Origin: an uncultured Bacteroidales bacterium
GTDB lineage: Bacteria; Bacteroidota; Bacteroidia; Bacteroidales; UBA932
Length of the DNA: 9,372 nt
Assembly (NCBI GenBank): GCA_946549475.1
Contig: CAMNQO010000057.1
Span: 1-9,372 of the forward strand
Direction: 5' to 3'
Shown here: piece by piece, positions 1-7,900 of the stretch
How the letters are laid out: each line of letters opens with the position of its first letter
Position numbering within the stretch: position 1 is the stretch's first letter
The notes under the pieces: model-generated
Told to the model about the DNA's origin: nothing
Seen by the model: the letters and a program-made list of their open reading frames with translations, nothing else
The model's database searches: none
Translations under genes and position numbers: made by a program

Positions 1-82
1 AGATGTGGCAAGCGGGCGCAAGCCCGCGCAGGCAAATCTCGCCTGTCGGAGGGCCCCCGGCCCGTCGAAAGCCTGCTTTCGT
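1..82. repeat. Hairpin-rich intergenic repeat, copy 1
   Basis: This 82-nt unit is repeated at 163-244 with one substitution (C56 versus T218). It holds three clear hairpins: GCGGGC/GCCCGC with a GCAA loop (12-27), GGGCC/GGCCC with a 3-nt loop (51-63), and CGAAAGC/GCTTTCG (66-81). A weaker AGGC/GCCT pair lies at 30-44. The copy begins at the window edge, so the unit may be longer or part of a larger array. No credible gene covers it. It most resembles a repetitive extragenic palindromic element; orientation and mobility are unknown. Confidence 0.85.
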
Positions 83-162
83 AAGGGTTGGGTGGCAAAA
101 AAGCACATTAGTCCCGTAGGGACGCGCCATCCTTGTTTGTCCGGACCCTCCGGGAGGACACG
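83..162. other. Inter-repeat spacer with two hairpins
   Basis: This 80-nt segment separates the two copies. It contains a short A run (97-102), a perfect GTCCC-GTA-GGGAC hairpin (111-123), and a second palindromic region in which CCGGA/TCCGG (141-153) competes with TGTCC/GGACA (138-160). It could be a distinct repeat family or the rest of one composite 162-nt element; only one copy is visible. Confidence 0.55.
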
Positions 163-244
163 AGATGTGGCAAGCGGGCGCAAGCCCGCGCAGGCAAATC
201 TCGCCTGTCGGAGGGCCTCCGGCCCGTCGAAAGCCTGCTTTCGT
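163..244. repeat. Hairpin-rich intergenic repeat, copy 2
   Basis: This copy matches 1-82 at 81 of 82 positions, in direct orientation, with a start-to-start distance of 162 nt. Its hairpins are at 174-189, 213-225 and 228-243. The single difference lies in the loop of the second hairpin, so all stems are intact. An AT-rich stretch (about 252-287) lies between this copy and the operon terminator. Confidence 0.88.
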
Positions 245-280
245 CATGTGGACAAAAAGTAGTAAAAATCTATTACATGC

Positions 281-314
281 AAAAAAAGAGACCAACCCCG
301 TACGGATTGGTCTC
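281..314 (-). terminator. Rho-independent terminator of the SusCD operon
   Basis: The minus strand reads a perfect 8-bp stem, GAGACCAA paired with TTGGTCTC (314-307 with 295-288). Inside the 11-nt loop, CCGTACGG (305-298) can add further pairs. The stem is followed at once by seven Ts (287-281). It starts 13 nt after the stop of the propeller gene. On the plus strand the stem is not followed by a T run, so it is directional and ends minus-strand transcription. Confidence 0.93.
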
Positions 315-327
315 CCGGATTCGTTTA

Positions 328-2205
328 CTACTGGGGAGCGCAGCCGTTTTTCTGCGGATTGCAGCCCAGTTGCGACCAGTTCGGACCGGGCGCGACCGTC
401 TTGTTGGTCCCCGTTCCGACCACCTTGTACAGCGTCGGCACGCCGCCCTTGTTGCCCGTGACATAGATGCTGCCGTCTGCGGCAATGGTCGGACAACTCT
501 TCGGATTGTCCAGGGCGATTTCACTGACCAACTGGCCGCTGGCGGAGGACAACTTCAGCAACTTGTTGCCGTTGACATCACAGACATACAGGTAGCCCTT
601 GCTGTCGATGGCCGCCACGCCGATACATCCGCCAGTCAGCGCATACTCCCAGGCCTTGGCTCCGTTATGGCCGTTGAGCCGGAAGACCTTGTTTCCGGCC
701 ATATAATAGGCATTGCCCGCCGCATCCAGAACGGCGCCGAAACCGCTTTGATAGCTCGTCGCCTCGACCGTCGTCGTCCACAATGCCTTGGGAGCGCCGC
801 CGGTATATGCGGCAAGGTCATAGCAGGCACATGCCAGCCGGCTGCTGGAACCGGTACTGACACAGACATAGACTTTGTTGTCCGAAGAAATGGCGATCTG
901 GTACCCCTTGGTCTCGTAATCCCCGCCATTGAGGAAGTTGGTCAGGCGTCCGGCATCGCTGTTGGCGGATGTGGACCAGGCCCCGTTGTTACGGGCGACC
1001 TTATATCCGGCACCCGTGCGGGACGCACCATAGATCAGCGTCTGGTCAGAGGCTACGGAAATACCGCCCCAGGAGCCCTGGTCGCAGGCGAGCGCCTGCA
1101 CCAGCGTACCGTTCTGGCGATTGATGACACCGAAGTTCTGGTTGATGCAGGTATTGTCGTTCTCTTTCAAGGTGATGGCGACATAATCCCCGAATACGGG
1201 GGCGGCCAGGAAGCGGTAGAACGACTTTACGCCTGTCTGGAAGTACCATGCCTCACCCGTACATCCCGGCTGGATGCAGTACAGTCCGCCGTTGCCGGTC
1301 GTTCCGGAAGGAGCGTTGGAAGGATTTTCATAGAATTGCACCGGGATATAGACCTTCCCGTCAGCCCCCACGGTCGGGGTCGGGCTCTGGTTGTTGATGG
1401 AAGCCGTACCGCCGCTCGCATAGGAATAGGGATTGGCCCCGCGGGCGCCGATGTCGAAACTGCCCGTCTGGTTGCCCGCCGTATCGAAACATACCAGATG
1501 ATAGCCGGTGGAACTCACATAAATCTTCGAGCCGTCCGGACTCATCGCCGGAGAAGTCCAATAGACATACCCTTTCGTATCATAGGCCTTGGACCAGGCC
1601 AGGGACAGGTCATGGCCGGAAGAGCGGGTCACATTGATTTTCTTGGTCAGGGTGGAGGACGCTCCGTAATTGTCCGTCACGGTCAGCGTGACATCGACAT
1701 CCGTCCCCCAGGAAATAAAGGTGACGGTGGGATTCTGTTCCGTAGAGATGATGCCGCCGATATTCCACAACCAGGAAACAATGCGCCCGGTCCGGTCGGT
1801 CGAACGGTCCGTAAATGTCACGGATGCATCCTGGACGGCCGTCGCCGGCGCATCAAAATCGACCTCGGGCGGCTCGTTGTTGTTGTATGCCTTTACGGTA
1901 CGGGTGTAGGTATCGGGCGGGGCGGCCCCCTCTTCGGCCCACACGGTCAGTTTGACCGTATAGGTCCCGACCTGGGAGAAACTGATGGAAGCCAGGTCGG
2001 TCTCATAACTGACCTGGTCCGCCCATTCCCACTTGCACAGGCCGATCTGGGTCGAAACGGCCGTAGAAAGATTCTGCACGGCGATTTCTTCCTGTATCTG
2101 GCACTCCTCCGCACTGAGGCTGAACAGCGCCGTGACAGAAGGATTCTTGCGGCAGGAAGGCAGGCACGCAAGCACGACAGGCAAAATATAGAGCAATCTT
2201 TTCAT
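328..2205 (-). CDS. PKD-domain and PQQ-like beta-propeller lipoprotein
   Basis: This 625-residue protein starts at MKRLLYILP, a lipoprotein signal with two possible acylated cysteines: VLAC (C14) or LPSC (C18). Two PKD (Ig-like) domains follow at about 24-106 and 112-194; each ends in the family strand (TYTVKLTV, 81-88; DVTLTVTDNYG, 171-181), while the usual W-x-F-G-D-G is degenerate (WEWADQ, WLWNIGG). Residues about 200-620 form a PQQ/YVTN-like beta-propeller with repeats such as SPDGSKIYVSS, GADGKVYIPV, SSDNKVYVCVS, DSKGYLYVCD and AADGSIYVTG, closing with NWSQLGCNPQKNG, the usual final PQQ-blade signature. A longer upstream in-frame ATG (2271) would bury the signal and overlap the EEP gene, so it was not used. 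No catalytic residues or sorting tail are seen. It is probably a surface binding protein whose PKD domains act as a stalk, analogous in position to SusE/SusF. It is last in the operon, before the terminator. Confidence 0.88.
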   Translation of the reverse strand: MKRLLYILPVVLACLPSCRKNPSVTALFSLSAEECQIQEEIAVQNLSTAVSTQIGLCKWEWADQVSYETDLASISFSQVGTYTVKLTVWAEEGAAPPDTYTRTVKAYNNNEPPEVDFDAPATAVQDASVTFTDRSTDRTGRIVSWLWNIGGIISTEQNPTVTFISWGTDVDVTLTVTDNYGASSTLTKKINVTRSSGHDLSLAWSKAYDTKGYVYWTSPAMSPDGSKIYVSSTGYHLVCFDTAGNQTGSFDIGARGANPYSYASGGTASINNQSPTPTVGADGKVYIPVQFYENPSNAPSGTTGNGGLYCIQPGCTGEAWYFQTGVKSFYRFLAAPVFGDYVAITLKENDNTCINQNFGVINRQNGTLVQALACDQGSWGGISVASDQTLIYGASRTGAGYKVARNNGAWSTSANSDAGRLTNFLNGGDYETKGYQIAISSDNKVYVCVSTGSSSRLACACYDLAAYTGGAPKALWTTTVEATSYQSGFGAVLDAAGNAYYMAGNKVFRLNGHNGAKAWEYALTGGCIGVAAIDSKGYLYVCDVNGNKLLKLSSASGQLVSEIALDNPKSCPTIAADGSIYVTGNKGGVPTLYKVVGTGTNKTVAPGPNWSQLGCNPQKNGCAPQ

Positions 2206-2210
2206 ATATT

Positions 2211-3113
2211 TCAGAACTTCAAGTTGGCATATACGGGGAAATGGTCGGAAATGAACTGATACCCCTCCCATTTCTGCCGCACGGTGACAAAGCGGGAACA
2301 GGCGGAGAAGCCACGATAGAACACATGGTCGATCTTCGTCGTGGAATTCATGTTGCTGAATCCGTTGAATGTCCCGTAGGCATCACCGGTCGAGGCGGTC
2401 CAGCGGGCATTCTGGAAAGTCTGGTACATCTCGTCGAAAATCGAAGAATCCTCGGTGTCATTCCAGTCGGCCGTCAGCACCACGGGCAGGGAACTGCAAT
2501 TCCTGGCGATGAAATCAAGGATGACGGCCATCTCGAAGCCCCGCACCCCCTCCAGGTCCAGGTGGGTGTTGATGTGATAGAACTGCGTACCCGTCCGGAT
2601 GTGTGTCACCTTCACCCAGGTGGCACAGCGATAGTGGCCGGCCGCAGGATGCTTGCTCACGGTGCCGGGCGTGTCCGTCAGCCAGAAAGTCCCCCAGTCC
2701 TGTACGGACACGGAATCCGGCCGGTAGAAAACCGCCATCTGCTCGCCGTTGGCCGTATTGTCACGGCTGCGGCCCACCGACTGATAGCCCGGACAGTTGG
2801 CCATCAGGTCTTCGCGCTGCGAAGCCTGACACTCCTGCACGCCCATCAGCACGGGACGGAGGGTGTTGACCATCGCATAGCAGCCGGCGCGACGGTTTGT
2901 CCAGGCCTTGTCGCCGGTATCTTCACCGGCGGAGCCATAACGCACATTGAAGGACATGACCATCACGCCCGGCTTGAGGTCGTCGGCCGCTTCGTCATCG
3001 TAGTACCACTTGGACCAGTTGACATCTTCTTTGACGCGACCGTCCTTGCCCATTTTCCCGCAGCCCGCCAGGGCGAGGAAAGACATTATCAGACAAATAT
3101 ACTTTTTCATCAT
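2211..3113 (-). CDS. EEP-superfamily (endonuclease/exonuclease/phosphatase) lipoprotein
   Basis: This 300-residue lipoprotein (lipobox LAGC, C18) has the DNase I / sphingomyelinase / inositol-phosphatase fold, a metal-dependent phosphoester-cleaving superfamily. Motifs are all present in order: SFNVRYG with N56; GVQECQ with E94 (metal ligand); NGEQMAVFYRPD (122-133) and GTFWLTDTPG (141-150), typical of the uncharacterised bacterial EEP-1 group; HINTHLD (180-186); TADWND with D216 and N218, where most relatives have GDFN; KIDHVFYRG with D262-H263; and SDHFPV with catalytic D290-H291. It therefore looks active. ATGs at 3113 and 3110 are adjacent, so the N-terminus is MM or M. The gene starts 1 nt after the SusD stop and ends 5 nt before the PKD gene. 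The real substrate (nucleic acid, phospholipid, inositol phosphate or phosphoglycan) cannot be decided. It is the only predicted enzyme in this part of the operon. Confidence 0.92.
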   Translation of the reverse strand: MMKKYICLIMSFLALAGCGKMGKDGRVKEDVNWSKWYYDDEAADDLKPGVMVMSFNVRYGSAGEDTGDKAWTNRRAGCYAMVNTLRPVLMGVQECQASQREDLMANCPGYQSVGRSRDNTANGEQMAVFYRPDSVSVQDWGTFWLTDTPGTVSKHPAAGHYRCATWVKVTHIRTGTQFYHINTHLDLEGVRGFEMAVILDFIARNCSSLPVVLTADWNDTEDSSIFDEMYQTFQNARWTASTGDAYGTFNGFSNMNSTTKIDHVFYRGFSACSRFVTVRQKWEGYQFISDHFPVYANLKF

Positions 3114-3114
3114 C

Positions 3115-4968
3115 TTACCATCCCGGATTTTGTTGAATAGAATAGCCTCTGGCGGCATAGTCGCGGACAATCTGGGCGGGAATCGGGTTGAGATACTGCC
3201 GTCCGTCGTCATACCACTTGCGTTTGAGCGCCAGTTCGTAGCGGAGATCATATCCGCCGGCCGGATTGGCATCGGCCCGCAGGCCCTGCTCCTGGCTTCC
3301 GTCAGGGAAAATCTGCACATAAATCAATTTGTTGGCCGGTGTCATCTCGGACAAGTCCTTGGTCGTAAAATAATAATCGTTCACACCGTCGCCGTTGACA
3401 TCGACCGGCGTATCCAGGTTGGGAATGTGGATTCCTGTCCAGGGCACCGTCTCGAAGCGTTTGCCTTCCGCCCAGCGCTTGAGGTCGTTGACACGGAAAC
3501 CTTCATACACCAGTTCGATCGCCCGCTCGCGGCGGATTTCCATGATCCAGGCATTCGTCACCTTGGGATAGAACATCGCCTTGAGATACGGATCCACCGT
3601 CGCAGGCAGTTGCGTCACGGCCGCGCTGGAAGCACTGATGCCGGCACGCGTGCGCAAGGCACCGACCGTTTTGGTCCAGTCGGCAGCCGTGAGCGCTCCG
3701 ATTTCCGCCCGCGCCTCGGCATAGTTGAGCAGCACTTCGGCATAACGGATGATCGGGTAACTGTTCTCGTTGTCGGCCTTGTTGTTCTTGCTCGTCGCAT
3801 CCTCGACGAACTTGATGGGATGATACCCGGTCGGCGCGACATTGTTGACGATATCCGCCACCTTGTCGAAGGCCGAGCCGCCCGACATCGCATAATTGGG
3901 GCCCTTGACGGTCTGACGGAGACGGGCGTCGCGGTTGTTGAACTCATTCTTGAAACTGACGGTCGAGTAGTCCGCCTGATCGGTGAAAGGCGTACCGTCC
4001 GTCTTGAGATAGGTAAAGACGAAGGCGCGGGACAGGCAGTAACTGTTGCCGTAGGAGCCGGAATTGTACCGCCAGTTGGCTTCGCCCCGGACATTTTCCG
4101 CCTTGGAAGCCACCCGCCCGAGGATGACCTCGTTGGTCAGGATCTCCCGCGAATAGAACAGGCTGCGGTAGGGACCGATGGAATTGGCGTTCATATAGGC
4201 ATCGCTCACGGTCGTCGTATTGAGGGAAAACACATTCGAACTCATCAACTTGTTGCAGGCGTCGATACACTCTTCATAGAGTTTTTTGACCGTAAACTGC
4301 GTGCCGGACTCGCCGTGGTACTTGCGGTAACTCGCTTCAAACAGGCAGGCACGGGACTTGAGGGCCAGCGCGGCATACTTGGAGACAAGCGAATTGCCCT
4401 CGGAGGAGACGGTCGTGATGTTTTCCCACGCAAAATTGAGGTCGTCGATGGTGTGGCCGATAATCACATCACGCGAATCCCGGTCCTTGTACATCTCATC
4501 GAAGTCCAGGTTGTCCAGACAATGCGCATACCAGGGCACGGCCCCGTAATTGGTGAGTTTGTCGTAATAGAAATACGCGCGGAACCAGCGGGCAACGCCC
4601 TCGAAATGCTTCTTTTTCTCCGCATCGACCGTACAGACCTCGCTCTGGAGTCCGTCGAGGAAATAATTGATGTTGCGCAGGGCGCTCCAACTCCACGATG
4701 TCGGCGTCTCGGCCGTATAGGCATCCTCGCTGTAATAGGCGGCGAAACTGCGGCAGGCCGCATAATCCACACAGGAACTCTCGCAGACCGGGATGTTGGC
4801 CAGGGAGGGAAGCACCCGATAGAAGGACCATACATAGGATTGCAGGCCGTCTTCGGACGCGAAAATATCCTCTTTGCTGGCATAGGCTTCCGGTTTCTCG
4901 TACAGCGAACAGGAGAAAACGGACAGGCACGACGCCAGGGCGGTCAGGTATATCGTTATCTTTTTCAT
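3115..4968 (-). CDS. SusD/RagB-family surface nutrient-binding lipoprotein
   Basis: This 617-residue protein is the SusD partner of the upstream SusC, acting as the hinged lid that binds ligand over the transporter. The N-terminus is a lipoprotein signal with lipobox VFSC (C20). SusD hallmarks are RYAEVLLNYAEARAEIG (408-424, TPR helix), IRRERAIELVYEGFR (478-492), KRKWYDDGRQYLNPIP (582-597) and the closing QNPGW. Length is normal for the family. Residues 523-531 (DVNGDGVND) form a D-x-N-x-D-G-x-x-D loop that could bind calcium. Three in-frame ATGs are available (4977, 4974, 4968). The one at 4968 is chosen because it lies 9 nt from a strong AAAGGAG and begins the lipoprotein signal MKKITIYL; the first ATG directly abuts the Shine-Dalgarno sequence. 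Using 4977 would add three residues. The stop is 1 nt from the next gene's start. Confidence 0.96.
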   Translation of the reverse strand: MKKITIYLTALASCLSVFSCSLYEKPEAYASKEDIFASEDGLQSYVWSFYRVLPSLANIPVCESSCVDYAACRSFAAYYSEDAYTAETPTSWSWSALRNINYFLDGLQSEVCTVDAEKKKHFEGVARWFRAYFYYDKLTNYGAVPWYAHCLDNLDFDEMYKDRDSRDVIIGHTIDDLNFAWENITTVSSEGNSLVSKYAALALKSRACLFEASYRKYHGESGTQFTVKKLYEECIDACNKLMSSNVFSLNTTTVSDAYMNANSIGPYRSLFYSREILTNEVILGRVASKAENVRGEANWRYNSGSYGNSYCLSRAFVFTYLKTDGTPFTDQADYSTVSFKNEFNNRDARLRQTVKGPNYAMSGGSAFDKVADIVNNVAPTGYHPIKFVEDATSKNNKADNENSYPIIRYAEVLLNYAEARAEIGALTAADWTKTVGALRTRAGISASSAAVTQLPATVDPYLKAMFYPKVTNAWIMEIRRERAIELVYEGFRVNDLKRWAEGKRFETVPWTGIHIPNLDTPVDVNGDGVNDYYFTTKDLSEMTPANKLIYVQIFPDGSQEQGLRADANPAGGYDLRYELALKRKWYDDGRQYLNPIPAQIVRDYAARGYSIQQNPGW

Positions 4969-4977
4969 CGTCATCAT

Positions 4978-4984
4978 CTCCTTT
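4978..4984 (-). promoter_or_regulatory. Strong Shine-Dalgarno sequence of the susD-like gene
   Basis: The minus strand reads AAAGGAG here, between the SusC stop (4989-4987) and a cluster of ATGs read as ATG-ATG-ACG-ATG. Spacing is 0 nt to the first ATG, 3 nt to the second and 9 nt to the third, which favours initiation at 4968. It is the only strong anti-16S match seen before a gene in this operon; the other starts have weak or no such site, as is common in Bacteroidetes. Confidence 0.6.
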
Positions 4985-4986
4985 GT

Positions 4987-7900
4987 TTAATAGGTAATGG
5001 TAAGACCGATGCTGAAAGTACGCATCGAAGGATAGTTGAAACCGTCGCCCTTGTTGTCCGAGTTGATGTCGCCGTCGGACTTCTGCGTCACGGTCACGAC
5101 ATCGAAATCGCGCGTCCACTTGTACATCGGCGACCAGGTAAAGAGGTTTTCGCCCGAGAAATAGATGCTCACCCCGCTCAGACGGATGGGTTCGAGCCAT
5201 TTTTTGGGCAGGTGCCAGCCGACCTGGAGATTTTGCAGACGCAGGTAGGACGCATCCTGCAGATAACGGGAGTTGGCATGGCCGTGGAAGAACGGCTGGT
5301 AATAGCCCGTATATTTCGGCAGGTAGGCATTCGGATTGTCTTTCGTCCAGTAGTTGCCTATCATCCACTTGAGAGCCTGGTTGTAAGGGCGGTTATACTG
5401 CCCCCAGAACGGAGACTCCGCACTCGGATACCAGTCCCGCTTGCCCACGCCCTGGAAGAAAGCGGAGGCATACACGCCGTGCCACTCGAGGTTGACGGTA
5501 AACGAATACAGGAAACGGGCGGAGGAGTTGCCGATAATCTTCCGGTCGCCCGGGTCGGTCACGGTATTGGAGCCGCTGTCGATGATCTTGTTGCCGTTGA
5601 GGTCTTCCACGATCATATCGCCGGGAGAGACGACATAACCGCTGGAATAGGCGAATTTGGTGTTGACATAAGGGTCGCCCGGACCATAATAGTCGTCAAT
5701 CTGGCTCTGGTTCTGGAAGAGGCCGTTGCAGACATAGCCCCAGATTTCCCCCACTTCCTGGCCGACATAGTAATCGCCCAGGTCGCCCGTGGGGTTGTTG
5801 TATTTGTCGATGAAGGACCGGCTGTCCGCCAGGGTGGCCTTGATGCCGAAGTTCAGCGGAGCGCTGCCCACCATCCAGGAGTCGTTGTAACTCAACGAGA
5901 GTTCGAAGCCGTAGGTACTCATGTCCGCATAGTTGCCTTTCGGCGCGGAAGCCCCGTAGGTGTCCGGCAGGGAAGGACCGACCGTAAACATGTCGTAACT
6001 GCGGCGGACATACCAGTCGCCCGTGAAATTGATCTTGCCGTTCCACAGCGAGAAGTCAAGACCGGCATCGAGGGTCTGCGCCGTCTCCCAGGTCAGGTTG
6101 TCCGGAATCTGCGTGGGGATGGAAGTATAACGGAGTTTGTTGACACCGTCCAGGAGATAGCCGGTCATGTTGCCGAAAGAGAATTTCTCCAGGAAGGAAT
6201 AGGCGGCGACATTGCCGTTGCCCAGTTCGCCGTAAGAAACCCGCAGTTTGAGGTTGGTGATGTATTTGGGGTCGATGTGCCAGAAATGTTCCATCGAAGG
6301 ACGCCACGCGAGGGAAGCCGAAGGGAAGAAGCCCCACTGCGAATAGGTCGGGAACTTGGAGGAGCCGTCGTACCGGCCGTTGAGTTCCAGCAGGTAGCGG
6401 TTGTCGTAGGCGTAGTTGATACGGGCGAAGAAGCCGGCGACATTCCATTTGGTATCGCTGGAGGCCGTCGTGACATCCTCCCCCACCGCCAGGTTGATGT
6501 TGGTCACGTCGGGAGTCAGCAGTCCGGAACGGGTAAAGGTGCCGGTCTTGTCCTTGCGGCTCTCGTAGTTGTAACCGGCCAGCCCTTTGAAGTAATGCTT
6601 TTCATCGAAGGTCTTTTCGTACTCGGCATAGACATTGGTGGCCAGATACTCGTGGGTGGAATAATATTCCGTAAAGGAATCCCCGGTGAAAGGCGTGCCG
6701 ATGTAGGAAATGACCCCGGGCTGGTCGCTGTAACTGATGACCGTGCGCTTGTAACTTTCGTTCTTGTCCCGGGAGGAGAAGGAAAAGTCGGCGTTGACGC
6801 GGAAGGTCTTGTCGAAAAATTCGGCCTTGAGGGCGGTCGTCGTCTTGAAATTCTTGATGAGACGGTCGTTGTAGTTGTTGCCGCTCACCAGACCGCCGAT
6901 GGCGTAGGCACCGCTCTTGGTCATCGTCCCGTCCGGGTTGAACACGGGGGAAGAAGGGTGTCCTTCGTCGGAAATGGAACGCCAGAAGTTGCCGCCGCCC
7001 TCGCCGCTGTAGGCGGAAGGGATGTGCTGCTTCTCGTAGGTGTATTCCATGTTCTCCGACAGGGAGAGCCATTTGAGAATCTGGGCCTTGGCTTTGCCCC
7101 GGATATTCATCGTCCGGTAGGTATCGGGGTTGAAATTGAACAGACCGCCGTAGTTGTACAGACGGCCGGACACGATATAACTCAACGGTCCTGCCGTCCC
7201 GCTCGCGGAGAGGTTGTGGGTATGGGCCAGCACATGGTCCTTGTACAACACATCGTAATAGTCGGTATTGCCGTAATAGACATAGCGGCCCGACTCGTCC
7301 ACCGTCGTCGATTGGGTGATGCCGTTTTTCTTGCGGTTCCGGAAATCATCGAGCCAGGAACGGGAGAAAGCCTGGGACTTGTTGATGCCCGTCGGCTGGG
7401 AACGGTTGTAATTGTACCAGGCGTCGTAGAACATGCGGGCATAGACATAACCGTCGTCCACCACGTCCGGCACGGCCGTCGGCTGCATGAAAGAGACATT
7501 GCCGGTATAGGAGAGCGAGAATTTCTCCTTGTTCTTGTCCGGATTCCTGGTGGTGATGAGCACCACGCCGTAAGTGGCCCGGGAACCGTAGATGGAAGCC
7601 GAGGCGGCATCTTTCAGCACGGACACGCTCTCGATGTCGTTGGGGTTGATGAGGGCCGGATCGCCTTCGACTCCGTCAATCAGCACGAGGGCGCTGCCGC
7701 CACCGCCGATGGAGGTCGTACCCCGGATGTTGTAGGAAGCCGTACGCCCGGGCTTGCCGTCCGCCAGGGTAATGTTGAGGTTCGGAACGGAACCGACCAG
7801 CATCTGCGTGGCACTGCTGGAGGGACGCCCCTCGAAAACGTCGGAAGAAATCTGGTCCACGGCACCGGTCAGATTCTCTTTTTTGACAGAGCCGTATCCG

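Noticed and set aside
1..244. CRISPR array
   Set aside because: The repeat is 82 nt with several internal hairpins and only two copies; no short regular repeats of 25-40 nt, no further spacers and no cas gene.
5..262. Short open frames across the repeat region, with an internally repeated peptide
   Set aside because: The peptide repeat only mirrors the 82-nt DNA repeat, and the same stretch is open in several frames. No start context or family resemblance supports a protein.
250..284. Bacteroidetes-type promoter (TTTG, then TAnnTTTG) on the minus strand
   Set aside because: TTTG at 283-280 and TACTTTTTG at 261-253 are near the consensus, but the second has an extra T and the first overlaps the terminator T run. 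It would drive only the repeat region. Not strong enough to annotate.
133..2259. 708-residue plus-strand open frame
   Set aside because: It is codon-aligned antisense to the PKD/propeller gene and starts in the repeat region. No recognisable domain.
2241..3140. 299-residue plus-strand open frame
   Set aside because: It is antisense to the EEP gene, whose catalytic motifs are complete on the minus strand.
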